A DNA stretch of 64,000 nucleotides from Flammeovirgaceae bacterium UBA5585 (GCA_002425185.1 DILT01000019.1:248304-312303), one strand, 5' to 3'. Numbered from the stretch's first letter, positions 26,830 through 34,965 are shown. Notes: generated from the sequence alone by a model not told the origin. Numbers and translations are program-made.

Positions 26830-27528
26830 TTAAATACCAGCAATAGAACCCGTGTCAATCTTTACGCCAGGACTCATCGTTGTAGAAAGGGAAATACTTT
26901 TAAAGTATGTTCCTTTCGATGAGGACGGCTTAAGTTTGGCAATCACTTGAATCATTTCCATGGCATTGTCCCTGATTTTGTCAGGTGAGAAGGAAGCTTT
27001 CCCGATGCTTACGTGAATAATTCCAGTTTTATCAATTTTGAAGTCAATTTTACCGGCTTTTACTTCTTTCACGGCTTTACCAACTTCAAGCGTAACAGTT
27101 CCTGATTTAGGGTTTGGCATTAAGCCCCGAGGGCCTAACACTTTACCAAGTTTACCAACCTTGGCCATAACGGTAGGAGTACAGATGATAACATCAATAT
27201 CTGTCCATCCACCTTCAATTTTTTGGATGTAGTCATCCAGACCAACGTGGTCGGCTCCGGCATCCTTTGCTTCCTGAACTTTATCAGGTGTGCAAAGCAC
27301 CAGCACCTTTACGGTTTTTCCAATACCATGCGGCAATGAAACCACACCGCGAACCATTTGATCGGATTTTTTAGGATCAACGCCCAAACGGATATCCATG
27401 TCCACCGAAGAATCAAACTTGGTAAACGTAATGTCTTTAAGCAGTTGAGATGCATCTTCAAGGGTATATACCTTATCAGGATTATACTTGGCTACAACTG
27501 CCTTTCTGTTTTTTGAAATCTTTGCCAT
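26830..27528 (-). CDS. rplA: 50S ribosomal protein L1
   Basis: 232 residues with the start at 27528 (MAKISKNRKA); an eight-residue upstream extension is possible but not typical. Signatures: LRLGVDPKKSDQMVRGVVSLP (first lobe), TPTVMAKVGKLGKVLGPRGLMPNPK in the second lobe. Lines the L1 stalk and can repress the L11 operon in other bacteria. 26 bp after rplK. Confidence 0.96.
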   Translation of the reverse strand: MAKISKNRKAVVAKYNPDKVYTLEDASQLLKDITFTKFDSSVDMDIRLGVDPKKSDQMVRGVVSLPHGIGKTVKVLVLCTPDKVQEAKDAGADHVGLDDYIQKIEGGWTDIDVIICTPTVMAKVGKLGKVLGPRGLMPNPKSGTVTLEVGKAVKEVKAGKIDFKIDKTGIIHVSIGKASFSPDKIRDNAMEMIQVIAKLKPSSSKGTYFKSISLSTTMSPGVKIDTGSIAGI

Positions 27529-27554
27529 GACTCTTTTATCGTAATCAGTCAATA

Positions 27555-27998
27555 TTAATTTTCCCAGGGAGGTGTTCCAGATACTGTAACGCCCATACTT
27601 CTTGCCGTTCCTGCTATCATTTTCATAGCCGATTCAATTTTGAATGCATTGAGGTCAGGCATCTTTAATTCCGCGATGGTTTTCACCTGGTCCCAGGTGA
27701 TCGAGCCAATCTTTACCCGATTAGGCTCTTTTGAACCGTTCTGCTTTTTCATGGTCTCCAGAATCAGGTTTGCGGCCGGTGGAGTTTTAATAACAAAGTC
27801 AAACGACTTGTCATTGTATATCGTAATCAAAACCGGAAGCAATTGCCCAGGCTTATCCTGTGTACGCGCATTAAACTGCTTGCAAAAGTCCATGATATTA
27901 AGACCCTTGCTACCTAACGCAGGGCCAATCGGAGGAGACGGATTTGCTGATCCTCCTTTTACCTGCAATTTCAAATACCCTGTAATTTCCTTTGCCAT
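27555..27998 (-). CDS. rplK: 50S ribosomal protein L11
   Basis: 147 residues. PSPPIGPALGSKGLNIMDFCKQFN in the N-terminal domain and GTARSMGVTVSG in the C-terminal RNA-binding domain. Part of the GTPase-associated centre. 7 bp after nusG, before rplA. Confidence 0.98.
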   Translation of the reverse strand: MAKEITGYLKLQVKGGSANPSPPIGPALGSKGLNIMDFCKQFNARTQDKPGQLLPVLITIYNDKSFDFVIKTPPAANLILETMKKQNGSKEPNRVKIGSITWDQVKTIAELKMPDLNAFKIESAMKMIAGTARSMGVTVSGTPPWEN

Positions 27999-28005
27999 GA
28001 TATCC

Positions 28006-28563
28006 TTAATCTAACTTTTCAACCTGCATATAATTCAATTCAACAGGTGTGTTCCTGCCGAAAATCTTAACCATTACGTTAAGCTTCTTTTTCTCTTCAA
28101 AAATCTCTTCCACCGATCCGGTAAACCCGCTGAATGGACCATCCATTACCTTAACTGATTCGCCTTTTATAAAAGGTGTCTCCAGTTTTTCATCAAACGA
28201 ATCAATCTCATCAACCTTACCTAATATCCTGTTCACCTCCGATTGACGTAACGGCACCGGATCTTTTGATGAACCCGAACCATTGTTACCGAGAAAACCA
28301 ATAACACCTGGTATATTATTTACCGAGTGATAGGCTTCCCCGTGGGATAAATCAGCCGAAATAAGAACATAGCCGGGGAAGAAATTTCTTTCCCGCACCC
28401 GCTTCTTTCCACCCCTCATTTCATAGACCTTCTCTGATGGTATTAAAACCTGAGGGATATAATCCCTGAGTTTTTCACGCTCAATTTCATTTTCCAGGTA
28501 AGTCTTTACTTTCTTTTCCTGTCCACTAATTACGCGGAGTACGTACCACTTCAGTTCGCCCAT
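28006..28563 (-). CDS. nusG: Transcription elongation/antitermination factor NusG
   Basis: 185 residues: NGN domain (WYVLRVISGQEKKVKTYLE, FFPGYVLI) and a C-terminal KOW domain with VKVMDGPFSGFTGSVEEI. It links RNA polymerase to Rho or to S10. 12 bp after secE. Confidence 0.97.
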   Translation of the reverse strand: MGELKWYVLRVISGQEKKVKTYLENEIEREKLRDYIPQVLIPSEKVYEMRGGKKRVRERNFFPGYVLISADLSHGEAYHSVNNIPGVIGFLGNNGSGSSKDPVPLRQSEVNRILGKVDEIDSFDEKLETPFIKGESVKVMDGPFSGFTGSVEEIFEEKKKLNVMVKIFGRNTPVELNYMQVEKLD

Positions 28564-28575
28564 GCCTTTCGCTGG

Positions 28576-28767
28576 TTAAAATTCTCTATAGAACCACTCC
28601 AAACCTGTCTTGAACACCCAGTCGATCGCACCAATTGCTAAAGCAAAAATGGTTGAAGCCACCAGCACCAAAATGGCGCTGCTCTGCAACTCGTTGAAAC
28701 TGGACCATGAAACCTTGTTTCGCAGTTCATCCCAGGATTCCAAGAAGTATGTTTTAACCTTCTGCAT
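28576..28767 (-). CDS. secE: Preprotein translocase subunit SecE
   Basis: 63-residue single-span form. The amphipathic N-terminal helix (KTYFLESWDELRNKVSWSS) leads to one membrane helix (SAILVLVASTIFALAIGAIDWVF). Stabilises SecY. It comes 18 bp after the tRNA-Trp gene, in the conserved secE-nusG order. Confidence 0.96.
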   Translation of the reverse strand: MQKVKTYFLESWDELRNKVSWSSFNELQSSAILVLVASTIFALAIGAIDWVFKTGLEWFYREF

Positions 28768-28785
28768 CAGTTTTTAGCGTTTTAG

Positions 28786-28858
28786 CACGGGTGGAGAGAC
28801 TCGAACTCCCAGCCTGCGGTTTTGGAGACCGCTGCTCTACCAATTGAGCTACACCCGT
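28786..28858 (-). tRNA. tRNA-Trp (CCA)
   Basis: 73 nt cloverleaf. Acceptor ACGGGTG / CACCCGT with discriminator G; D arm AGCTCAATTGGTAGAGCA; anticodon loop with CCA; T arm with GTTCGAGTC. The 3' CCA is not encoded. First gene of the secE-nusG-rplK unit. Confidence 0.96.
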
Positions 28859-28960
28859 TTAGGTGGTTCTCAGCAGGATTTTGCAGGCTTTTTAAGTCTC
28901 CTCAACCCCTTGAACCACATTAAGTTACATTCATATACCTTACGCAGCCCAAAAGGACTG

Positions 28961-28991
28961 CAAAGGTAGAAATAGAACGATAGAAAACAAA
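28961..28991 (-). promoter_or_regulatory. Promoter of the tRNA-Trp/secE/nusG/ribosomal/rpoBC unit
   Basis: Minus-strand TTTG (28988-28991), 19 bp spacer, TACCTTTG (28961-28968), then GCAGTCCT. Complete match to the Bacteroidota consensus. The -33 TTTG lies in the T-tract of the tuf terminator, so the units are packed back to back. Confidence 0.8.
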
Positions 28992-29021
28992 GGCGTTTCT
29001 TAAAATTTCAGAAACGCCTTA
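28990..29021 (-). terminator. Terminator of the tRNA-Tyr/Gly/Thr-tuf unit
   Basis: AAGGCGTTTC / GAAACGCCTT stem around TGAAATTTTAA, followed on the minus strand by TTGTTTTC. It sits 45 bp after the tuf stop. Confidence 0.8.
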
Positions 29022-29065
29022 TGTTATTGATTATCAGCTTACTGCTTTTCAGCAGATGTTAGCGA

Positions 29066-30253
29066 CTAGTCGAGGATTTCAGTTACCTGACCAGAACCTA
29101 CAGTACGGCCACCTTCGCGGATAGCGAAGCGAAGTCCTTTTTCCATAGCAATCTTGTTGATCAGTTGAACCTCAATGGAGATGTTATCGCCAGGCATAAC
29201 CATTTCTACACCAGCAGGCAACATGATTTCTCCTGTAACGTCTGTTGTGCGGAAATAGAATTGAGGACGGTATTTGTTAAAGAATGGCGTATGACGGCCT
29301 CCTTCTTCTTTAGAAAGAACGTAAACCTCGGCCTTAAATTTAGCGTGAGGGGTTACCGAACCAGGCTTGCAAATAACCATACCTCTGCGGATTTGCTCTT
29401 TTTCAATACCGCGAAGCAATAAACCTACGTTATCGCCAGCTTCACCTCTGTCAAGGATTTTGCGGAACATTTCCACACCGGTAACGGTAGATTTCAGGTT
29501 TTCAGCACCCATACCTAAAATTTCAACGGCATCGCCTGAGTTGATAACACCTCTTTCAATTCTGCCGGTAGCCACAGTTCCGCGACCAGTGATCGAGAAC
29601 ACGTCTTCCACAGGCATCAAGAAATCTTTATCAATAAGGCGTACCGGGATAGGAATGAACTCATCCACAGCCGTCATTAATTCCTCAACTTTTTCAACCC
29701 ACTTTGGCTCACCGTTTAATGCACCGAGTGCGGAACCTCTGATTACCGGCATGGTGTCGCCAGGGAAGTTATAGGCTGACATAAGTTCGCGTACTTCCAT
29801 TTCAACAAGATCCAACAATTCAGCATCGTCAACCAAGTCAACTTTGTTCATGAACACCACCAATGCAGGTACACCTACCTGACGAGCCAAAAGAATGTGC
29901 TCGCGGGTTTGTGGCATAGGTCCATCAGTAGCGGCCACAACAAGAATAGCACCGTCCATCTGGGCAGCACCCGTAACCATGTTTTTCACATAGTCAGCGT
30001 GACCCGGACAGTCAACGTGTGCATAGTGACGCTTATCGGTAGCATACTCAACGTGCGAGGTGTTGATAGTAATACCTCTTTCTTTTTCTTCAGGTGCATT
30101 GTCGATAGAAGAGAAGTCGCGAACTGCCGCGAGTCCTTTCTTAGACAATACCTGAGTAATTGCCGCAGTAAGTGTGGTTTTACCGTGGTCAACGTGACCA
30201 ATGGTACCAATGTTTACGTGTGGTTTCGAACGATCGAATGTTTCTTTAGCCAT
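29066..30253 (-). CDS. tuf: Elongation factor Tu
   Basis: 395 residues. G1 GHVDHGKT (18-25), switch I RGITIN, G3 DCPGHADY, G4 NKVD, then beta-barrel domains 2 and 3 ending in EGGRTVGSGQVTEILD. Delivers aminoacyl-tRNA to the ribosome. It follows tRNA-Thr and is separated from it by about 260 bp. Confidence 0.98.
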   Translation of the reverse strand: MAKETFDRSKPHVNIGTIGHVDHGKTTLTAAITQVLSKKGLAAVRDFSSIDNAPEEKERGITINTSHVEYATDKRHYAHVDCPGHADYVKNMVTGAAQMDGAILVVAATDGPMPQTREHILLARQVGVPALVVFMNKVDLVDDAELLDLVEMEVRELMSAYNFPGDTMPVIRGSALGALNGEPKWVEKVEELMTAVDEFIPIPVRLIDKDFLMPVEDVFSITGRGTVATGRIERGVINSGDAVEILGMGAENLKSTVTGVEMFRKILDRGEAGDNVGLLLRGIEKEQIRRGMVICKPGSVTPHAKFKAEVYVLSKEEGGRHTPFFNKYRPQFYFRTTDVTGEIMLPAGVEMVMPGDNISIEVQLINKIAMEKGLRFAIREGGRTVGSGQVTEILD

Positions 30254-30517
30254 ATTTGAAAATTCCAGTTAAAGTTTAAAGTGTATAAATAATTTAAGTT
30301 GTTACGTTCTTAAATCTTCTTCCTGAGAAGATACACCCTAAACATGATAAGCCTGTCGAATAAGGGTTTATTCGTCTGCCCTAAGGCAGTTTGGTTTCTC
30401 TTGATTTCCAAACCGATGGCGCTACTCATCCGAAATCAAAAAATTCCATTGTTTCATAGTTTCAATAAAATCAGAACTTCCTTCTGATCGCGAGTTTCAG
30501 TTTTTATAACTCAGTTG
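30254..30517. other. Leader between tRNA-Thr and tuf
   Basis: About 264 bp without a plausible gene. No TAnnTTTG box was seen on the minus strand, which suggests that tuf is transcribed from the promoter upstream of tRNA-Tyr. It contains short inverted repeats such as CTTCTTCCTGAGAAG and GCCCTAAGGC that may be tRNA/mRNA processing elements. Confidence 0.45.
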
Positions 30518-30589
<72 letters not shown>

Positions 30590-30599
30590 ATTTATAACC

Positions 30600-30666
30600 G
30601 TTGTTGGTTATTCGTTTTTCGTTATCCGCCAATTCGAACAACGAATAACCAATAACGAACAACCCT
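30600..30666. repeat. Inverted repeat between tRNA-Thr and tRNA-Gly
   Basis: GTTGTTGGTTATTCG on the left pairs with CGAATAACC plus AACGAACAAC on the right around a loop containing CCGCCAATTC. A long imperfect stem of about 60 bp. Confidence 0.6.
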
Positions 30667-30670
30667 TGTG

Positions 30671-30743
30671 AGCGGGAGACGAGGCTCGAACCCGCGACCT
30701 GCAGCTTGGAAGGCTGCCGCTCTACCAACTGAGCTACTCCCGC
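30671..30743 (-). tRNA. tRNA-Gly (TCC)
   Basis: 73 nt. Acceptor GCGGGAG / CTCCCGC, anticodon stem GCAGC / GCTGC with loop CTTCCAA, anticodon TCC. T arm GGTTCGAGCC. No encoded CCA. Confidence 0.96.
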
Positions 30744-30746
30744 ATA

Positions 30747-30795
30747 CCAATTCAAAACTCCAGATTCAAAATTTTAAATCTTGAATTTTGAATTG
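30747..30795. repeat. Inverted repeat between tRNA-Gly and tRNA-Tyr
   Basis: CAATTCAAAACTCCAGATTCAAAATTTTAAATCTTGAATTTTGAATTG-type palindrome: CAATTCAAAA on the left and TTTTGAATTG on the right, with an inner GATTCAAAATTTTAAATC. It may fold in the precursor RNA. Confidence 0.6.
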
Positions 30796-30798
30796 ACT

Positions 30799-30884
30799 TG
30801 GTGGGGGAAATAGGATTCGAACCTATGAAGTCATAAGACAACAGATTTACAGTCTGTCCCAGTTGGCCGCTTTGGTATTCCCCC
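30799..30884 (-). tRNA. tRNA-Tyr (GTA) with encoded CCA
   Basis: Long variable-arm class II tRNA. Acceptor GGGGGAA / TTCCCCC with discriminator A, anticodon loop CTGTAAA giving GTA, T arm GGTTCGAATCC. CCA is encoded (30799-30801), unlike the other three tRNAs here. First gene of the tRNA-tuf unit. Confidence 0.95.
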
Positions 30885-30999
30885 AATTGGTTACGGAATC
30901 AGAGGATCACCCCACAACCCCGGTTAAAAAGCATGTCCTAGAACGATTTGAAACCTGAATCGATATGCTCAAAAACAGGGTTTTCAAAAAATAGGAGTG

Positions 31000-31030
31000 C
31001 AAAATTATACGGTTTTTTGGTTTCGGCAAA
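31000..31030 (-). promoter_or_regulatory. Promoter of the tRNA-Tyr/Gly/Thr-tuf unit
   Basis: Minus-strand TTTG (31027-31030), 19 bp, TAATTTTG (31000-31007), then GCACTCCTATTTTTT. It fits the consensus and shares TTTGCA(G/C)TCCT with the other two translation promoters. Confidence 0.75.
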
Positions 31031-31059
31031 CATTTTAAAAAAGCCGGAAATGGCCGTCT

Positions 31060-31362
31060 TTAAAGAATTGCTATGTCATTGACTACACCCTGCCCAAATT
31101 CCTTCTGGAAGAGCTCCAGAACCTTTGCTTTGTGAAGCAGAAAATCGTTTTTCATGGCTGCGGTTTTGAATTCCACAAACAAAACCTTGTTTTTGATGAA
31201 TACCTTGCGGGTTCGCTTGGCAATAGGCACACCCACCAGCCTTTCCCATGAGGCAACCACTTGTGCCTCATCAAATCTGGACTCCAGGTGATAGGAATTA
31301 AGAAGATCGCGGATGGCATCCTTAATTGGTAAAATATCAGACTTCTTTCCTCTGCCCTTCAT
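31060..31362 (-). CDS. DciA-like (DUF721) protein
   Basis: 100-residue basic protein: LPIKDAIRDLLNSYHLESRFDE, then VVASWERLVGVPIAKRTRKVFI and FVEFKTAAMKNDFLLHKAKVLELFQK. This is the DUF721 family, to which the helicase operator DciA belongs; DciA supports loading of DnaB in bacteria that lack DnaC/DnaI. The start overlaps the recF stop by four bases (ATGA), so the two are translationally coupled. Identity with the helicase loader is by family, not proven. Confidence 0.85.
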   Translation of the reverse strand: MKGRGKKSDILPIKDAIRDLLNSYHLESRFDEAQVVASWERLVGVPIAKRTRKVFIKNKVLFVEFKTAAMKNDFLLHKAKVLELFQKEFGQGVVNDIAIL

Positions 31363-32471
31363 TTTATACTGCTAAATTGAATGCTTCCCTTTTCAACACT
31401 AAAGATATCGCAATCGATCTCAAGTTCATTAACCATAGCCTGGGTTCGTTCAGGACCGGCATCGGTAATAAATGACTGACCATAATCTGCTCCAGAAATA
31501 ATCCTGAGCAAACGGGCAATGCGTGTATCATCCAATTTGTCGAATATATCATCCAACAATAAAATTGGGCTAAAGCCCAAATGGGACTTAATTACCTCTA
31601 CCTGAGCTAGTTTAATGGCAACCAGAAACGACTTTTGCTGGCCTTGCGACCCTAAACGTTTCAATTCACCATGGGCAAACCCAAAAACATAGTCATCGCG
31701 GTGTACCCCAAAGGTAGTTCGCTGCAAAATCAAGTCCTTTTTGATACTGCTTTTCAAACCCGCTTCAAATTCAGCAGACTCTAATTCAGAAGCATACGCT
31801 AACGTAGCTTCCTCACGATTATCCACCAATAAATTATAGGACGCGTTGAAAATGGGTAAAAACTCTGCCACAAATGCTTTTCTTTTTTGATAAATCACCC
31901 CGCCCGACCTGGCCATCTGCTGATCATAGAGATCAATTATATCATAGTCTATTGAATTGTTCTCTGCGAAAAGCTTTAATAAAGCATTCCGTTGCTTAAG
32001 CGCATGATGATATTCCAACAGTGCATTCAGATAGGAATGGTCGATCTGCGCAATCATCTGATCAAAAAACTTTCTGCGTGCTTCACTGCTTTCTTTGACC
32101 AAGTCAACATCCAACGGTGAGATCAACACAACCGGGTATTTTCCAATATGATCGCTTATTTTTTCATAGTCTCTTGAATTTTCCTGAAAAACCTTTTTCC
32201 TGCCAGATTGAATCTGACAAAAAACTTCACTTCGTTTATTCGTATTGGTGAAGAAACCCCTGATGAAGAAGTAATCCGCTCCATAACGAATATTCTGGGT
32301 GTCGGAGGAATTTGAAAAACTTTTGGTGGTGGATAGGTAGTAAATAGCCTCCAGCAGATTTGTCTTCCCGCTTCCATTCAAGCCTAGTAAAAAATTAATC
32401 CGGGAAGGAAACTCCAGTGCAAGTTCTTCATAGTTCTTGAAATTCATTAACTGGAGCTTTTCGAGATGCAC
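31359..32471 (-). CDS. recF: DNA replication and repair protein RecF
   Basis: 370-residue SMC-like ATPase that loads RecA at gaps. Walker A GLNGSGKTNLLEA (30-42), GRLNF-type RINFLLG before it, signature LGSQGQQKSFLVAIKLAQ and Walker B SPILLLDDIFDKLD. Length normal. Coupled with the DciA-like gene downstream and divergent from pdhA. Confidence 0.95.
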   Translation of the reverse strand: MHLEKLQLMNFKNYEELALEFPSRINFLLGLNGSGKTNLLEAIYYLSTTKSFSNSSDTQNIRYGADYFFIRGFFTNTNKRSEVFCQIQSGRKKVFQENSRDYEKISDHIGKYPVVLISPLDVDLVKESSEARRKFFDQMIAQIDHSYLNALLEYHHALKQRNALLKLFAENNSIDYDIIDLYDQQMARSGGVIYQKRKAFVAEFLPIFNASYNLLVDNREEATLAYASELESAEFEAGLKSSIKKDLILQRTTFGVHRDDYVFGFAHGELKRLGSQGQQKSFLVAIKLAQVEVIKSHLGFSPILLLDDIFDKLDDTRIARLLRIISGADYGQSFITDAGPERTQAMVNELEIDCDIFSVEKGSIQFSSIK

Positions 32472-32528
32472 AGGTTTGATTGGGGTAAAATCAATAAATC
32501 TGAGATAGACCGTATTTCACGACATACG

Positions 32529-32560
32529 CTTGGCGATTGACCAATTGTACCCTATTTTCG
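32529..32560 (+). promoter_or_regulatory. Putative pdhA promoter
   Basis: TATTTTCG (32553-32560) is one mismatch from TAnnTTTG, with CTTG 20 bp upstream at 32529-32532. The start codon follows 23 bp later. It also supports the ATG at 32584 over earlier starts. Confidence 0.5.
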
Positions 32561-32583
32561 CAGTCCGAATCAAAATTAGGGAT

Positions 32584-33621
32584 ATGTCCACGACCGCCAA
32601 AGCTAAGAAAACGGAAGCCTCTGAGAGTGCCGAAAAAGGTTTTTCCAAAGAAACCTATCTATTCTGGTACGAGAGCATGCTGTTGATGCGCAAGTTTGAA
32701 GAAAAAGCAGGCCAGCTTTATGGTATGCAAAAAATAAAGGGCTTCTGTCACCTGTATATTGGTCAGGAAGCGTGCGCAGCGGGTGCAGTTTCAGCCCTGA
32801 AAAAAGGAGATAAGTGGATAACGGCTTATCGCGATCATGCTCACCCGCTTGCATTAGGCACCAGCCCCAATGCAGTAATGGCCGAGTTGTATGGAAAAGA
32901 AACCGGATGCTCAAAAGGCAAAGGCGGATCGATGCACATTTTTGATAAGAGCGTGAATTTTATTGGTGGCCATGGAATTGTCGGTGGTCAAATTCCTTTA
33001 GGTGCGGGTATTGGCTTTGCAGAAAAATATAACAAGACAGGCAACCTGTGTATTTGCTACATGGGTGATGGTGCAGTTCGTCAGGGCGCTTTTCATGAAG
33101 CCTTAAACTTGGCCATGTTGTGGAAAATTCCTGTGATTTTTGTGATCGAAAATAACGGGTATGCCATGGGCACCTCTGTAAAGCGTACCTCAAATGTTCA
33201 CGAACTCTATACATTGGCCGAGTCGTACGACATGCCTTCTGAACCCGTTGATGCCATGAAGGTTGAAGACGTGCACCTGGCTGTTGCCCGTGCGGCCGAA
33301 CGTGCCCGTAAAGGCGATGGCCCAACGTTGCTGGAATTCAGAACCTATCGTTACAAAGGTCACTCCATGTCCGATCCGCAAAAGTACCGCACGAAAGATG
33401 AAGTAGAGGAGTATAAGCAACGCGACCCGGTTGAAGTGGTGCGTAAAACCATACTGGACAAGAAAATGGCTACCGAAAAAGACCTTGAAAAAATAGAGCA
33501 AAAAGTGGCTGCCCAGGTGGAAGAGAGTGTGAAGTTTGCTGAAGAATCAAATTTCCCCGATCCTTCTGAAGCGCTTACCGACATCTATTATGAGGTGGAC
33601 TACCCGTTTATTGCCGATTAA
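32584..33621 (+). CDS. pdhA: Pyruvate dehydrogenase E1 component, alpha subunit
   Basis: Thiamine-diphosphate enzyme subunit that decarboxylates pyruvate in the dehydrogenase complex. 345 residues from ATG 32584. The TPP motif is GDGAVRQGAFHEALNLA (161 on) through ENN (189-191); HGIVGGQIPLGAGIGFA and the phosphorylation-loop-like YRYKGHSMSDPQKYR are present. Longer starts would place the N-terminus in the promoter. No E1 beta or E2 gene adjoins, so complex genes are dispersed. A branched-chain oxoacid E1 is a less likely alternative. Confidence 0.92.
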   Translation: MSTTAKAKKTEASESAEKGFSKETYLFWYESMLLMRKFEEKAGQLYGMQKIKGFCHLYIGQEACAAGAVSALKKGDKWITAYRDHAHPLALGTSPNAVMAELYGKETGCSKGKGGSMHIFDKSVNFIGGHGIVGGQIPLGAGIGFAEKYNKTGNLCICYMGDGAVRQGAFHEALNLAMLWKIPVIFVIENNGYAMGTSVKRTSNVHELYTLAESYDMPSEPVDAMKVEDVHLAVARAAERARKGDGPTLLEFRTYRYKGHSMSDPQKYRTKDEVEEYKQRDPVEVVRKTILDKKMATEKDLEKIEQKVAAQVEESVKFAEESNFPDPSEALTDIYYEVDYPFIAD

Positions 33622-33648
33622 GTACATCACCGCCTTCTGTCACACAGG

Positions 33649-33679
33649 TTTGATTAATATCATCTAATTAGTAGTTTTG
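33649..33679 (+). promoter_or_regulatory. Promoter of the TPR membrane protein gene
   Basis: TTTG (33649-33652), 19 bp spacer, TAGTTTTG (33672-33679): full consensus. It is followed by a 48 bp leader that contains a strong hairpin. Confidence 0.75.
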
Positions 33680-33680
33680 C

Positions 33681-33713
33681 GCCCCTCCCGATGGCTTTTC
33701 GGGATTTAGGGGC
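33681..33713 (+). other. Leader hairpin of the TPR gene
   Basis: GCCCCT-CCCGA on the left pairs with TCGGG and AGGGGC on the right, with a small bulge. It directly follows the -7 box, so the RNA would begin with this stem. A 5' stabiliser is possible, as is read-through control of pdhA. Confidence 0.5.
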
Positions 33714-33727
33714 AAACTTTTAGTGTA

Positions 33728-34414
33728 ATGGCGAAGAAAGACGAAACAAAAGATTTATTGCAGAACCCCGAAGTACTGGCTGAAAAGCTGGAAGGTGCTG
33801 AAAATTGGTTGGAGCAAAATTCAAAACTCGTAACCGGCATTGTGGGTGTACTGCTGTTGATTGTGGCAGGATATTTTGGCTTTATGTACTACAAATCCAG
33901 CCAGGATGCACAGGCTCAACGCGATATGTTTCAGGCAGTCTATTATTTTGAAGCGGACAGTTTGAACCTTGCCCTTAATGGTGATGGTAACAACTTAGGG
34001 TTCATTGATATCATTAATGATTACAAGTTTTCTGATGCTGCAAACCTGGCCCACTTTTATGCCGGTGTTGCTTACCTTAAGCAAGGCAAATACGAGGCTG
34101 CAAGACTTTACCTAGAAGATTTTAGTTCAAATGATCTGTTGGTGCAGGCGCGGGCCTACAGCCTTATTGGCGATGCCTATATGGAAGAAGAGAAATTTGA
34201 AGATGCGGCAAAATATTATACAAAGGCTGCTGCTTACAAACCCAATAAATTTTTCACACCAACCTATTTGATGAAGGCTGCATTAGCCTACGAGAAATTG
34301 AATCAGCCGGAGAAAGCAAAAGAAGCGTACGAACAGATTATCACCAAATATTTTGAGTCGGCTGAGTTCACCAATGCCCGTAAGTTTAAAGCAAAGCTGA
34401 AAAGCAACTCGTAA
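33728..34414 (+). CDS. Membrane-anchored tetratricopeptide repeat protein
   Basis: 228 residues. Cytoplasmic N-terminus of about 35 residues, one membrane helix at 36-58 (LVTGIVGVLLLIVAGYFGFMYY), then TPR units: LAHFYAGVAYLKQGKYEAARLYL, ARAYSLIGDAYMEEEKFEDAAKYY, and TYLMKAALAYEKLNQPEKAKEAY. This layout resembles YfgM-like ancillary proteins of the Sec translocon, but homology is not certain. It has its own promoter and terminator. Most likely a periplasmic-facing scaffold. Confidence 0.8.
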   Translation: MAKKDETKDLLQNPEVLAEKLEGAENWLEQNSKLVTGIVGVLLLIVAGYFGFMYYKSSQDAQAQRDMFQAVYYFEADSLNLALNGDGNNLGFIDIINDYKFSDAANLAHFYAGVAYLKQGKYEAARLYLEDFSSNDLLVQARAYSLIGDAYMEEEKFEDAAKYYTKAAAYKPNKFFTPTYLMKAALAYEKLNQPEKAKEAYEQIITKYFESAEFTNARKFKAKLKSNS

Positions 34415-34431
34415 AAGAATTTCAATTACTT

Positions 34432-34462
34432 TTAAGGGATAGAATTTCTATCCCTTTTTTTA
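34432..34462 (+). terminator. Terminator of the TPR gene
   Basis: AAGGGATAGAA (34434-34444) / TTCTATCCCTT (34446-34456) followed by a T-run. Stem of 10-11 bp. Confidence 0.85.
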
Positions 34463-34490
34463 TGCTCACGCGTTTTAAAAAAATAGTAAA

Positions 34491-34958
34491 ATGGCAGGCC
34501 CCCTATCATCCGGAAAAGTAATAAGCCGCATCGATCTTTCCTCCACACGAATTGCTTTGATTGTTGCTGAATGGAATGAAGAAATCACCGAGGCATTATA
34601 CCATGCAGCCGCATCAACCTTACTCAGCCATGGGGTAACAAAAGAAAACATTATCCGGAAAAATGTACCCGGAACATTTGAGTTATCACTTGGTGCACAA
34701 TGGATGGCGCAACGCGATGAGATTGATGCCGTGATCTGTTTAGGTTGTGTGATACAAGGCGAAACACCACACTTTGATTACATCTGCCAGGCGGTGGCTT
34801 ACGGCATTACCGAAGTAGGATTAAAAACCGGTAAACCGGTGATTTTTGGCGTGCTTACCACTTTAAACAAACAACAAGCCTTTGATCGTGCCGGAGGAAA
34901 GTATGGCAACAAAGGTGAAGAGGCAGCACTGACCGCGATTAAGATGCTGGGATTTTAA
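34491..34958 (+). CDS. ribH: 6,7-dimethyl-8-ribityllumazine synthase
   Basis: Penultimate enzyme of riboflavin synthesis, joining the diaminouracil and dihydroxybutanone phosphate. 155 residues: AEWNEEIT near the N-terminus, VPGTFELSLGAQWMA, and CLGCVIQGETPHFDYI with the catalytic His at 94. Full length. No other rib genes are near. Preceded by the TPR terminator, so it must have its own promoter, not clearly visible. Confidence 0.95.
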   Translation: MAGPLSSGKVISRIDLSSTRIALIVAEWNEEITEALYHAAASTLLSHGVTKENIIRKNVPGTFELSLGAQWMAQRDEIDAVICLGCVIQGETPHFDYICQAVAYGITEVGLKTGKPVIFGVLTTLNKQQAFDRAGGKYGNKGEEAALTAIKMLGF

Positions 34959-34965
34959 TTCAATA

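Noticed and set aside
30600..30795. CRISPR-like array in the tRNA spacers
   Set aside because: The repeats are inverted and imperfect, with no regular direct repeat/spacer period and no cas genes.
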